From contig NZ_CP163421.1 in the NCBI RefSeq assembly GCF_041429775.1, positions 930,001-994,000 of the forward strand: 64,000 bases of DNA. The letters are read 5' to 3'. Under the pieces are notes generated by a model that was not told where the DNA came from, searched no databases, and saw only the letters and a list, made by a program, of their open reading frames with translations. Made by a program: the position numbers and the translations under genes. Within the stretch, counting starts at the first letter, position 1. Each line of letters begins with the position of its first letter. Below are positions 9,936 through 19,885 of this stretch, one piece after another. Source of the stretch: Glycocaulis abyssi. Its GTDB lineage: Bacteria > Pseudomonadota > Alphaproteobacteria > Caulobacterales > Maricaulaceae.

Positions 9936-12218
9936 TCACGTCCTGTGGGTAAGGTCGAAACTGGCCATGCCGGCAAGGTTGACGATGTCGGATACCGGTG
10001 AGCCGAGCCGCGCGATCTGCACTGACTTTTCCAGCCCCACGAGCAGTCCTTCGATCACCGTGGCGCCGCCCGTCGCTTTCAAGAGGCGCGTGGCGATGGA
10101 CGCGGAGTGAACCGCAGGCATGACCAGCACGTTGGCGGCACCCGACAGGCGCGAAAAGCTGTAGGCTTCATGGTGATCGGGGTTCAGGGCCACATCTGCG
10201 GCCATCTCGCCCTCATACTCGAAGTCCGCCCCGCGCGCGTCCAGCAGACGCACTGCGCTCTGGATCTTTTCGGTGCGGATCCCCGGCGGGTTGCCAAAGG
10301 TCGAGTAGGAGAGGAAGGCAACGCGCGGTGTCAGGCCCAGCTTGCGTGCAGCAGCAGCCGCACCGCATGCGATATCGGCCAGCTCTGGCGCTTCCGGAAA
10401 CTCGGTGACATTGGTGTCGGCGATCACCAGCGTGCGGCCCCGGCTGATCGCCAGCGACAGGCCGATCAGCCGCCCGCCCGGCGCTTCATCCAGCACCAGC
10501 CGGATGTCCGACAGCGTGTTGGTAAAGTGGCGCGTCACGCCCGTCACCATGCCGTCCGCATCCCCAAAGCGCAGCATGCAGGCGGAGAAGACATTGCGGT
10601 CATTATTGACGAGACGCTGCACGTCCCGGCGCAGATAGCCCCGGCGCTGCATGCGCTCATAGAGGAAATCCACATAGTCGGGATTCTGGTCCGACAGGCG
10701 TGCGTTCCAGATTTCCAGCGAGCCGGGATCAATGCCCAGCTCCTTCATATTGGCCTCGGCAATTTTCTCGCGTGCCACCAATACCGGCGTGCCCAGCCCC
10801 TGCGCCTGGAAGGCGGCCGCCGCGCGGATCACGCTTGGCTCCTCGCCCTCTGCAAACACGATACGCTTGGGTTCGGCCTTGATGACCTCGGTAATATGCT
10901 GTTGCAGGGCAGCGGTCGGGTCCAGCCTGCGGGCCAGCCGCGCGCGATAGCCTGAACCGGCCTCCGGCATGGGCAGGCGGGCCACACCGCTATCCACCGC
11001 CGCCTTTGCCACATAAGGCGGCACAAACGAAATCAGGCGCGGATCGAAGGGCGACGGGATGATGTAGTTGCGCCCGAAACTGAGGCGGGCGGAGCGATTG
11101 GCGCGCGCCACCTCATCTGGCACATCAGTGCGGGCAAGATCGGCCAGCGCGCGGGCAGCCGCCAGCTTCATCTCCTCATTGATCGTGGTCGCGCGCACAT
11201 CCAGCGCGCCACGGAATATGTAAGGAAAGCCCAGTACATTATTGACCTGATTGGGGAAATCAGATCGCCCGGTTGCGATGATGGCGTCCGAGCGCACCGC
11301 CTTGATCTCGTCGGGCATGATCTCCGGCGTCGGATTGGCCATGGCGAAAATGATCGGATCGGCGGCCATGGACTTGACCATCGCCTGACTGACAATGCCG
11401 CCTGCCGACAGGCCCAGCATCACATCAGCGTCCACCATCGCCTCGTCCAGCGTGCGCAGATCAGTCTTGCGCGCATGGGCGGCCAGACGGGGATGCAGAT
11501 CGTTCCGGCCCGTATGCACCACCCCCTTCACGTCAATGATCGTGACATTGTCGTGTTGCACGCCCAGCGATTTCACCAGCTCCAGAACCGACAGGCCCGC
11601 CGCCCCTGCCCCGATCAGCACCAGCTTCACGTCTTCGAACTTGCGGTTGGTCAGGTGCAGCGCGTTCATCAGGCCAGCAGCCGCGATAATGGCGGTACCA
11701 TGCTGGTCGTCATGGAACACCGGAATGGCTAGGCGCTCGCGCAATTGCGCTTCAATTTCAAAGCATTCCGGCGACTTTATGTCTTCAAGGTTTATGCCGC
11801 CAAAGCTGTCGCCGAACCCCGCCACGCAGTCGATGAATTTCTCCGGGTCCTCGTAATCAATCTCGATATCGAATGCGTCGATATCGGCAAAGCGCTTGAA
11901 CAGGACCGCCTTGCCTTCCATCACCGGCTTGGAGGCTCGCGGCCCCAGATTGCCCAGCCCCAGAATGGCCGTGCCGTTGGACACGACCGCCACCATATTG
12001 CCCTTCGACGTGTAGTCATAAACCGCGTCAGGATCGGCCGCGATCGCGCGCACAGGTGCCGCCACACCGGGGCTGTAGGCCAGCGCCAGGTCGCGCTGCG
12101 TCGCCATCGGCTTGGTGGGTGCCAGCGCCAGCTTGCCGGGCGGATATTCGCGATGGAACGCTAGCGCATCCTCGTCGGTGCGCGACTGGGCCAGTTCGGC
12201 GGCGGTCTTTTCGGTCAT
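9936..12218 (-). CDS. maeB: NADP-dependent malic enzyme with phosphotransacetylase-like domain
   Basis: A 760-residue enzyme that oxidatively decarboxylates malate to pyruvate, feeding NADPH and acetyl-CoA synthesis. The N-terminal malic domain carries the catalytic Tyr48 ([12 protein letters not shown]) and Lys103 ([10 protein letters not shown]). The NAD(P)-binding domain starts near residue 200 with [15 protein letters not shown]. Residues about 430-755 form the phosphotransacetylase-like domain found in large bacterial malic enzymes, where it usually regulates oligomerisation and acetyl-CoA inhibition rather than catalysing acetyl transfer. Length is as expected. The ribosome site is weak. 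Confidence 0.94.
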   Translation of the reverse strand: MTEKTAAELAQSRTDEDALAFHREYPPGKLALAPTKPMATQRDLALAYSPGVAAPVRAIAADPDAVYDYTSKGNMVAVVSNGTAILGLGNLGPRASKPVMEGKAVLFKRFADIDAFDIEIDYEDPEKFIDCVAGFGDSFGGINLEDIKSPECFEIEAQLRERLAIPVFHDDQHGTAIIAAAGLMNALHLTNRKFEDVKLVLIGAGAAGLSVLELVKSLGVQHDNVTIIDVKGVVHTGRNDLHPRLAAHARKTDLRTLDEAMVDADVMLGLSAGGIVSQAMVKSMAADPIIFAMANPTPEIMPDEIKAVRSDAIIATGRSDFPNQVNNVLGFPYIFRGALDVRATTINEEMKLAAARALADLARTDVPDEVARANRSARLSFGRNYIIPSPFDPRLISFVPPYVAKAAVDSGVARLPMPEAGSGYRARLARRLDPTAALQQHITEVIKAEPKRIVFAEGEEPSVIRAAAAFQAQGLGTPVLVAREKIAEANMKELGIDPGSLEIWNARLSDQNPDYVDFLYERMQRRGYLRRDVQRLVNNDRNVFSACMLRFGDADGMVTGVTRHFTNTLSDIRLVLDEAPGGRLIGLSLAISRGRTLVIADTNVTEFPEAPELADIACGAAAAARKLGLTPRVAFLSYSTFGNPPGIRTEKIQSAVRLLDARGADFEYEGEMAADVALNPDHHEAYSFSRLSGAANVLVMPAVHSASIATRLLKATGGATVIEGLLVGLEKSVQIARLGSPVSDIVNLAGMASFDLTHRT

Positions 12219-12304
12219 CAGTCAGGTCCGGTGGCTGGATGCGTCGATCATGGTTACCTATCAGGCTATAGCCGCGCCAAAGGCCAAGGGCCATGGCCTA
12301 TCTG

Positions 12305-13837
12305 TCACCGGCCCAGACGATTGAGCGTCAGCAGGCGTTCCTGCTCGCGCCCAAGGCTTTCCAGCGCAGCCGGAATTACCGCCAGCAGGTCTTCTGCCGT
12401 ACCGCCCGGCGGCAGGTGATATCCCGCCTCGCCATGGAGGAAGGCGGCTGACCGCGCGGCCTGGAACGGCGCAATCCCTTGCGCCATGAGAGCGCCGATA
12501 ATCCCGGCCAGCACATCACCGCTGCCTGCCGTGGCGAGGCGTCCGCTGGCGTGGATATTCACCGCCACGCGGCCATCCGGGTGCGCAATCACGGTGGCGG
12601 GGCCTTTCAGGAGTACGTTAGCTCCAGACTGTTGTGATCCGGCTCTGGCAGCCTCCAGCGGACTGGCGCTGGCGTCCAGAAGACCGGGGAAGAGCCGTTC
12701 GAACTCGCCAGTATGCGGCGTCAGCACGGCGCGATCATGCAAGGCAGCGAACAGCGCTTTCGGGTCATCAGCGAACACGCTCAGCGCATCGGCATCGAGC
12801 ACGGCCTGAACGCCGGTAGAGAGGGCCGCCAGCACGCGCGCTTTGAGCGTCTCGTTGAGCCCGGCCCCCGGCCCGATCACAAGCGCACCGGGGCGGTGGA
12901 GGCTCAAGGTGTCGGCAAAGTCATCCTCGCGGATGGATTTCGTCATCACGGCGAGGCTGGCACTGGCTGCTTCCATCAGCGAAGCGGGCGGGCACAGCAG
13001 CGTGACCAGCCCTGCGCCTGCTTTAAGCCCCGCCATGGCGGAAAGGCGCGCAGCGCCGGTTGCGCCCGGCGGTCCTGCCAGCACGCACAGCCGTCCCTTG
13101 CCATGCTTGTGCACAGCGCGGTCATGCCCGGTATCCGGCAGGGTGATGCCCGGCAGCTGCACGATTTCGGGCAGAGCGCCTGCACCCTGCCGCCAACCAT
13201 CCGGGATACCGATATCGACAACGATGATCTCACCGCAGGCGGCGCGCGCCGGGTGGAAGAGATGGGCGGGTTTCAGCCGGTGAAACGTGACCGTCAGATC
13301 GGCCTTTACGCAAGCCCCCTCAGAGCCGCTCTCATCGCCGTTCACGCCGCTGGGCACATCCACCGCCACAACCGCGCAATCGCGCTCAGCGAGGCTTCTG
13401 GACGCCTTTAAGGCCATGCCGTCCAGAAGCCTTGAAAGCCCCGCCCCGAACAGCGCATCAACGACCAGAGCGAAACGCTCCGTCTTGAATGAATCCAGTG
13501 ACTTGACCGCACCCGTCCAGAGCCCCGCCATATGCGCGGCATCGCCCTTCAAAGCTGCGACGTCGCCGAGCGAGAAAACCGTCACCGGCCAGCCTGCGTC
13601 GCGGAGCAGGCGCGCGATGACATACCCGTCGCCGCCATTATTCCCCGGACCACATAGTATCGCCGCCGGACGCGGCGCCCACCGTGCCATGATGGCGTGC
13701 GCCACCCCTGCCCCCGCCCGCTCCATCAATGTCAGCGAGGCAACACCCTGGCGAACCGCAAACGCATCCGCCCGCGTCATCCCGGCACAGTCGAGCACTT
13801 CAGGCCCCGGCATGGTCGCTGCCATGTTTTTGAACAT
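12305..13837 (-). CDS. nnr: Bifunctional NAD(P)H-hydrate epimerase / ADP-dependent dehydratase
   Basis: A 510-residue metabolite-repair enzyme that restores NAD(P)H from its hydrated, inactive forms. The N-terminal epimerase domain (YjeF_N, about 1-215) contains CGPGNNGGDGYVIARLL. The C-terminal ribokinase-like dehydratase domain (about 225-490) contains VIGPGAGL and the catalytic loop ATAGSGDVLAGIIGAL. GTGAGG sits upstream of the chosen ATG; an internal ATG at 13825 is a weaker choice. It is divergent from glnB, as in many alphaproteobacteria. Confidence 0.95.
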   Translation of the reverse strand: MFKNMAATMPGPEVLDCAGMTRADAFAVRQGVASLTLMERAGAGVAHAIMARWAPRPAAILCGPGNNGGDGYVIARLLRDAGWPVTVFSLGDVAALKGDAAHMAGLWTGAVKSLDSFKTERFALVVDALFGAGLSRLLDGMALKASRSLAERDCAVVAVDVPSGVNGDESGSEGACVKADLTVTFHRLKPAHLFHPARAACGEIIVVDIGIPDGWRQGAGALPEIVQLPGITLPDTGHDRAVHKHGKGRLCVLAGPPGATGAARLSAMAGLKAGAGLVTLLCPPASLMEAASASLAVMTKSIREDDFADTLSLHRPGALVIGPGAGLNETLKARVLAALSTGVQAVLDADALSVFADDPKALFAALHDRAVLTPHTGEFERLFPGLLDASASPLEAARAGSQQSGANVLLKGPATVIAHPDGRVAVNIHASGRLATAGSGDVLAGIIGALMAQGIAPFQAARSAAFLHGEAGYHLPPGGTAEDLLAVIPAALESLGREQERLLTLNRLGR

Positions 13838-13893
13838 TCATGCCTCACTTGCGAGCAACCCTGCACCGGCCCGATCAGCCGTAACCAGATTAG

Positions 13894-14286
<393 letters not shown>

Positions 14287-14353
14287 GACGGGCGCTCGGC
14301 TTTTCACTCATCTCCTGGCGTTCAACCGCCCGCAACACTGAAACGAGGACGAC

Positions 14354-15757
14354 ATGTCAGACGCGATCCTGAAGAAGATCAAGGACGAGAATATCGAGTA
14401 TGTGGACCTGCGCTTTACCGACACGCGCGGCAAGCTGCAGCACGTCACCTTCGACAAGTCGATGGTCGATGCCGATTTCTTCGAGGACGGCCAGATGTTC
14501 GACGGCTCGTCGATCAATGGCTGGAAGGCGATCAACGAGTCCGACATGGTGCTCAAGCCCGACACGGCGAGCGCCTATGTCGATCCGTTCTTCCAGGAGC
14601 CGACCCTGGCGGTGTTTTGCGACATCTACGATCCCATCTCCGGCGAGCCCTATAACCGCGATCCGCGTACGACGGCGAAAAAGGCCGAGACCTATATGGC
14701 CGCCGCTGGCGTAGGCGACACCGCCTATTTCGGCCCCGAAGCCGAGTTCTTCGTCTTTGACGATGTGCGCTGGAAAACCGCTCAGAACGAGACCGGCTAT
14801 GTGCTGGACTCCGAGGAAGGCCCCTATAATTCCGGCACCATGATGGAAGGCGGCAATCTGGGCCACCGCCCCGGCCCGAAGGGTGGCTACTTCCCGGTTC
14901 CGCCGATCGATTCCGCGCAGGACATGCGCACCGAAATGCTTGCCGTCATGCGCGAGCTGGGCCTGGAGCCGGAAAAGCACCACCACGAAGTGGCGCCGAG
15001 TCAGCACGAGCTGGGGATGAAATTCTCCACCCTGCTGAACATGGCCGACCGCATGCAGCTCTATAAGTACATCGTCCACAACGTGGCCGCGTCCTACGGC
15101 AAGACGGCCACCTTCATGCCCAAGCCTGTCTACGCCGATAACGGCTCGGGCATGCACGTGCACCAGTCGATCTGGAAGGACGGCAAGCCGATGTTTGCCG
15201 GTGACAAATACGCCGACCTCTCCGAAATGTGCCTCTACTACATCGGCGGCATCATCAAGCACGCCCGCGCCATCAACGCCTTCGCCAACCCGACCACCAA
15301 CTCCTACAAGCGTCTGGTACCGGGCTTTGAGGCACCCGTGCTGCTCGCCTATTCGGCGCGCAACCGCTCGGCCTCCATCCGTATCCCGTATGTCGGCTCG
15401 CCCAAGGGCAAGCGCATCGAAGCGCGCTTCCCGGATCCGGCCGGCAATCCCTACCTCACCTTCACGGCCCTGCTGATGGCCGGTCTTGATGGCATCGCCA
15501 ACAAGATCCACCCCGGCGACGCCATGGACAAGGATCTCTACGACCTGCCGCCTGAAGAGCTCAAAGACATCCCGACCGTCAGCCGCAATCTGCGCGAGGC
15601 GCTCGAAAACCTCGATGCGGACCGCGCCTTCCTGAAAAAGGGCGGCGTCATGGATGACGATCAGATCGACGCTTATATCGACCTTAAAATGGAAGAGGTC
15701 AGCCGGATCGAGCACCACCCTCACCCGGTCGAGTTCGAGCTCTACTACAAGGTCTAG
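14354..15757 (+). CDS. glnA: Type I glutamine synthetase
   Basis: A 467-residue dodecameric enzyme that makes glutamine from glutamate, ammonia and ATP. Active-site elements visible are [41 protein letters not shown] and the NRSASIRIP segment. The adenylylation target is Tyr396 in DLYDLPPEE, so activity is expected to be controlled through GlnE and the P-II protein encoded just upstream. Length is canonical. A strong terminator follows. Confidence 0.98.
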   Translation: MSDAILKKIKDENIEYVDLRFTDTRGKLQHVTFDKSMVDADFFEDGQMFDGSSINGWKAINESDMVLKPDTASAYVDPFFQEPTLAVFCDIYDPISGEPYNRDPRTTAKKAETYMAAAGVGDTAYFGPEAEFFVFDDVRWKTAQNETGYVLDSEEGPYNSGTMMEGGNLGHRPGPKGGYFPVPPIDSAQDMRTEMLAVMRELGLEPEKHHHEVAPSQHELGMKFSTLLNMADRMQLYKYIVHNVAASYGKTATFMPKPVYADNGSGMHVHQSIWKDGKPMFAGDKYADLSEMCLYYIGGIIKHARAINAFANPTTNSYKRLVPGFEAPVLLAYSARNRSASIRIPYVGSPKGKRIEARFPDPAGNPYLTFTALLMAGLDGIANKIHPGDAMDKDLYDLPPEELKDIPTVSRNLREALENLDADRAFLKKGGVMDDDQIDAYIDLKMEEVSRIEHHPHPVEFELYYKV

Positions 15758-15801
15758 GCTATCCGCCACGAGGGTCAGGCAATCTGCCTTGCCAGCGCAT
15801 C

Positions 15802-15830
15802 AGGCCCGCCGGTTCTCCGGCGGGCCTTTT
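15802..15830 (+). terminator. Rho-independent terminator of glnBA
   Basis: An 11-bp perfect stem (AGGCCCGCCGG / CCGGCGGGCCT) with a TTCT loop, followed by TTT. It is 45 bp past the glnA stop codon. Confidence 0.92.
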
Positions 15831-15962
15831 CGTGACTGTGATCGGAAGATTACAAGCGCGCCTGGGTGGTCGACGCCGACAATTGCTTGGTCTAAGACTC
15901 TGCATGGCTTACTGCGCCGGGCGATTGCCGGGCCAGAGGGGAATGTCCGCCGGAGGGTCTTT

Positions 15963-18900
15963 ATGCGCCGTCGTCTTCTTGCTGCTGCATCAATTGCGGC
16001 TCTGTGCTCGTCGCCTGTCTGGGCTGACGAGGAGATCAGCGACGAACGTACCAGCCCGGTACGCACGTCCACGTCCGGCGACGTTGTTATCACGTCCAGC
16101 GGGCGCGTGACGCTGACCGGCGATAGCGGTCCGGCGGTAGTCATCGACTCCGACAACTCGGTCGAAACGGCGACAGGCTCCAGAATCACGATTGCTGATC
16201 AGAGCAATGCCACAGGCATTTTTCTGGAAGGCGGACGAACCGGCAGCCTGACTCATGCCGGCTCCATTCAGCTTACAGACTCCGACGCCGTCCAGAGCAG
16301 GCCCGTGGACGAAGCGCTGGATGTGCTGACCGAGGAAACCAACAAGACCGGCGTGCTGGTCGGAACGCCAGGAGGCGCAGCGTTCAACGGTGATGTTTCG
16401 TTGTCGGGCAACATCACCGTTGTCGGGCAGAACTCCTATGGGGTTCGGGTGGCGTCAGGGATTGATGGCAATCTCAATCTCGGTGGCACGATTTCGTTAA
16501 CAGGCGAAAACAGCACCACAATATCGATCGAGGGGCCGGTAAGCGGCGACGTGGTGGTTCCGACCTCCGCTAATGTCAGCTCCACTGGAGCTGGCTCTTC
16601 CGCCCTGGTAATCGACGCCGATATCGGCGGCGGCATCCGCATCTCCAGCCAGGTGCAGTCTAACGGTTACCGCATTTCCCAACGGACCTCGCGTGAGGTG
16701 TATGAGGCGCTAGCCAACAACGGTAGCCCGATCGACGAGGATCAGCGGCAATCGGGTGCAACGGTCGTCATCGCCGGTTCGGTAGTTGACGGCGTGTTCA
16801 TAGCCAGCAACGCAACCGGCGTGCCCCTCGGTGTGATCCGCAATCACGGGAGCGCGCCCGCGCTCGTTATCCGGCCAGGTGATGACGCAACAAACCCGCT
16901 GACGCTGGGGGAAGTCGTCTATGAGGAGGCGGACACCAGCGAAGATGCGGACGAAGACGCCACCGTCATCCGAAATCGCGGCTTCGGTTTCGTGAATGAC
17001 GGCGAAGTAAGAACCAATGGCTTGTTCGACGGCATTAATGCTACAGCCTTGCTAATTGCCGGCCGGGATGTAAACGGCACGATCCACGCGGCGATCCTGG
17101 AGGCAGGCGGATTTGAGAACACTGGAACGGTGGCTGCGGAAGCCTACGACGCACACGCCACGGCGGTCCGCCTTGGCGAAGGCGCGCAAATGGCGGGTTT
17201 CACCAATTCGGGAACCGTTCGAGCTACATCAAGCCGAGGGCATGAAGACGACGGGTTCGCCGATGGCGCATTTGGCGACGGCACCGCTAAGGGTTTGCAC
17301 ATAGAATCCGGCGCCACGGTGACCCGGATCGACAACACGGGTAATATTATTGCCCGATTGACGTTTGATGGCGCGGAAGCAACCGCGGTACTGGTCGAAA
17401 GCGACAGCCTTCAGACCATCACAAACACCCGCATGATCGCCGCCGACACGCTCCAGCTGGTAGATGGATCAAGCCCCGTTCTGACGGCCATTGATGCACG
17501 CTCCATGACTACGGGGCTGACGATTACGCAGGAAGCCCATGACGATGACGATGCCCCGGCGCCGGAGATCAACGGCGATATCCGCTTCGGATCGGGAGCG
17601 GACACGCTTGAGATTCTGGCCGGCCAGGTGAACGGCGATATCTATTTTGGCGATGGAGCAGACAGCCTGATCCTGCGCGATGCGGTGCTGAACGGCGCCA
17701 TCAATTCCGGTGATGGCCAGCTGTCGATTGACGTTGAAGATTCAACTTTGGCGCTGGGCCTTACCAACGCGATCACCATCACTTCTGCCCGTTTCGGGGA
17801 TGGGGCGGTTCTCGACCTGGTTCTGGACAGCAACACCGGGGCGGGCGCGTCCTTGTCCGCCAGCGGCGATATCACATTCGAACAGGGCTCCGAACTCGTT
17901 GTTTCCCTGTCGGAGCTTGTCGGCCAGAGCCGGTCCTATCAGGTGATTTCTGCTGGCACCCTGAATATTGCCGAAGAATCAGTGATCCTTGAGGCGGTCG
18001 ATACGCCGTTCATCTATTCGGCGACGCTCGAGCGCGACGCGGGCGATCCCAATTCGATTGTGCTTAGCCTGGAACGCAAAACCGCCGAACAGATCGGTTT
18101 TGATCCCAACCGTGCCGCCGTTTACGACGCCGCTGTCGCCCTGTTCGAAGACGTTTCTTCGCTGGGTAACGCCATTGCGTCGATCCGCGATGCGGACGCG
18201 TTCTACAGCGCCTACGACCAGCTGCTGCCTGAATACGCAGCCAGCGCGATCCAGTTCGCCCTGGCCTCGCACGACGCGGCGGCAGGCGCGGTTTCCACCC
18301 GTCTGCGCAATGCCCGTCTTTCACCTTCAGAGCTTGCCGGCATGTGGATCCAGGAGTTCGGCTACTATGCGGACCGCGCGGACACCACGCTCGGCCCGGG
18401 CTATCGCGGCTACGGCGTGGGCCTTGCCGTCGGCATCGACCGGCCGCTCGGACCGTTCTACGCGGTTGGGGTCAGCTTTGCCGGCGCAGCGAGCGAAATC
18501 GAGCAGATCGGCCTCAACCATGACCCGATGACCACTTTGATGGGCCAGGTATCGGGCTATGCGGCCATTGATCTGGGCGGCATTGATGCGTCGTTCACCG
18601 CTTCAGCGGGCATCAACCGCTTTGAGACCGAGCGCCGTATTGGCATCGGCTCCTTTAGCGGCTCCACATCGGCTGACTGGAGCGGCTGGCATTACTCCCT
18701 GTCTGCCCAGGCCGGGCGCGATATCGCGCTTGGCAGCTGGATCGTGCGCCCTGAAGCGTCGCTGACCTGGCTGTCCATCTCCGAGGACGGGTTCAGCGAG
18801 ATCGCGCTCGACAACACGGCGCCGGAACTGGCCCTGTTTGTCGATAGCCGCACCACGAGCGCGCTGACCGGAGGCGCGACAATCACGGTGGGCCGGATGT

Positions 18901-19172
18901 TCAACCGCGCCGGCAGCTGGTGGTTGCCCTATGTCCGGGCCGGTTATCGCGGAGATTTCTCGGGCAATTCCGGCACGACGACAGCCCGCTTTGGCGAGAA
19001 TGGCAACCCGTTCACCCTGCGCGCTGCCGAATTGCCGTCAGCGGGCTTGTTGGCGGGTATCGGCCTCTCCGCAGGGTCGAACTACACAACCTTCACCTTC
19101 GCGTACGACGCCGATTATCGCGATGACTACGTGAACCATATGCTCCGCCTTGTCCTGCGGATGAACTTCTAG
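15963..19172 (+). CDS. Large autotransporter-type outer-membrane protein
   Basis: A 1069-residue exported protein. A signal peptide covers residues 1-21 (ending SSPVWA). The passenger (about 25-780) is rich in short G/T/N-containing strands such as ITNTRMIAAD, INGDIRFGSGADTLEI and VNGDIYFGDGADSLIL, which suggests a right-handed beta-helix. A linker near DAFYSAYDQLLPEYA precedes a C-terminal beta-barrel (about 800-1069) that ends in LRLVLRMNF, with the terminal phenylalanine needed for outer-membrane insertion. GGAGGG precedes the ATG. The passenger has no catalytic signature I recognise; adhesion or surface display is a guess from the class. Confidence 0.85.
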   Translation: MRRRLLAAASIAALCSSPVWADEEISDERTSPVRTSTSGDVVITSSGRVTLTGDSGPAVVIDSDNSVETATGSRITIADQSNATGIFLEGGRTGSLTHAGSIQLTDSDAVQSRPVDEALDVLTEETNKTGVLVGTPGGAAFNGDVSLSGNITVVGQNSYGVRVASGIDGNLNLGGTISLTGENSTTISIEGPVSGDVVVPTSANVSSTGAGSSALVIDADIGGGIRISSQVQSNGYRISQRTSREVYEALANNGSPIDEDQRQSGATVVIAGSVVDGVFIASNATGVPLGVIRNHGSAPALVIRPGDDATNPLTLGEVVYEEADTSEDADEDATVIRNRGFGFVNDGEVRTNGLFDGINATALLIAGRDVNGTIHAAILEAGGFENTGTVAAEAYDAHATAVRLGEGAQMAGFTNSGTVRATSSRGHEDDGFADGAFGDGTAKGLHIESGATVTRIDNTGNIIARLTFDGAEATAVLVESDSLQTITNTRMIAADTLQLVDGSSPVLTAIDARSMTTGLTITQEAHDDDDAPAPEINGDIRFGSGADTLEILAGQVNGDIYFGDGADSLILRDAVLNGAINSGDGQLSIDVEDSTLALGLTNAITITSARFGDGAVLDLVLDSNTGAGASLSASGDITFEQGSELVVSLSELVGQSRSYQVISAGTLNIAEESVILEAVDTPFIYSATLERDAGDPNSIVLSLERKTAEQIGFDPNRAAVYDAAVALFEDVSSLGNAIASIRDADAFYSAYDQLLPEYAASAIQFALASHDAAAGAVSTRLRNARLSPSELAGMWIQEFGYYADRADTTLGPGYRGYGVGLAVGIDRPLGPFYAVGVSFAGAASEIEQIGLNHDPMTTLMGQVSGYAAIDLGGIDASFTASAGINRFETERRIGIGSFSGSTSADWSGWHYSLSAQAGRDIALGSWIVRPEASLTWLSISEDGFSEIALDNTAPELALFVDSRTTSALTGGATITVGRMFNRAGSWWLPYVRAGYRGDFSGNSGTTTARFGENGNPFTLRAAELPSAGLLAGIGLSAGSNYTTFTFAYDADYRDDYVNHMLRLVLRMNF

Positions 19173-19178
19173 GACGGT

Positions 19179-19192
19179 TTAACGCTCTTTAA
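19179..19192 (+). promoter_or_regulatory. Candidate CtrA-type box
   Basis: TTAA-CGCTCT-TTAA followed by CC lies 26 bp before the ATG of the lipoprotein gene. The CtrA site is TTAA-N7-TTAA, and N6 variants are used in Caulobacter. This is a motif match only. Confidence 0.4.
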
Positions 19193-19217
19193 CCATGGCG
19201 AGGGATACACTCTGGCC

Positions 19218-19826
19218 ATGGTTTTGCGTCTGGCTCTCTTCTTTGCACTTTTGGCGGCGGCGGCCGCTATCGTGTCTGCCTGCAGCCACCGTGCCCCGCC
19301 TGCGCAGGTGCAGAACGCCTGTGCCATCTTTTCCCAGTACCCGGCCTGGCGCCGCGCGACGGAACGGGCCGAGCGCCGCTGGGGGCTTTCCCAAGGCACA
19401 CAGCTCGCTTTCGTGAACCGCGAATCCAGCTTCGTTGCCAATGCCCGTCCGCCCCGCACCCGCAGGCTGATCGTCCTGCCCGGCCCGCGCGCCTCATCGG
19501 CACAAGGCTATGCGCAGGCGCTGGACGGCACCTGGGACTGGTATCGCGAGCAGACAGGTAACCGCTCCGCGCGCCGGACCAATTTCGCCGACGCGGTAGA
19601 CTTCATCGGCTGGTACGCCTCGATGAGCCAGCGCCTGTCGCGCATCTCTCTGGATGATCCGCGCAATCTCTATTTTGCCTACCATGAAGGCCATACCGGC
19701 TATAATCGCGGCACCCACAACTCCAAGGCTTGGCTGCAACGCGCCGCAAGCCAGGTCGAGGCCGATGCCCGCCGCTATGACAGCCAGCTGCGCTCCTGCC
19801 AGCGCCGCAGCCGCTGGTTCCGGTAG
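19218..19826 (+). CDS. Lysozyme-like (SLT-fold) lipoprotein
   Basis: A 202-residue protein with a lipoprotein signal; the lipobox is IVSAC with Cys22. The region VNRESSFVANARPP, then SAQGYAQALDGTWDWY and AYHEGHTGYNRGTH, resembles the SLT lysozyme fold with Glu in RESSF as the candidate catalytic residue. It probably acts on peptidoglycan from the outer or inner membrane, though activity is not proven. Upstream are a GAGGGA sequence and a CtrA-like box, hinting at cell-cycle control. The C-terminal part is strongly basic (RRSRWFR). Confidence 0.75.
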   Translation: MVLRLALFFALLAAAAAIVSACSHRAPPAQVQNACAIFSQYPAWRRATERAERRWGLSQGTQLAFVNRESSFVANARPPRTRRLIVLPGPRASSAQGYAQALDGTWDWYREQTGNRSARRTNFADAVDFIGWYASMSQRLSRISLDDPRNLYFAYHEGHTGYNRGTHNSKAWLQRAASQVEADARRYDSQLRSCQRRSRWFR

Positions 19827-19885
19827 GGGATAAGCGGCGCGACACGCTTTCCTGCACTACCCCTGATCGGGCATGGTGCAAGGTG

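Noticed and set aside
14357-15769. Open frame of 470 codons antisense to glnA
   Set aside because: The glnA gene is unmistakable on the other strand; the antisense frame follows from its codon bias.
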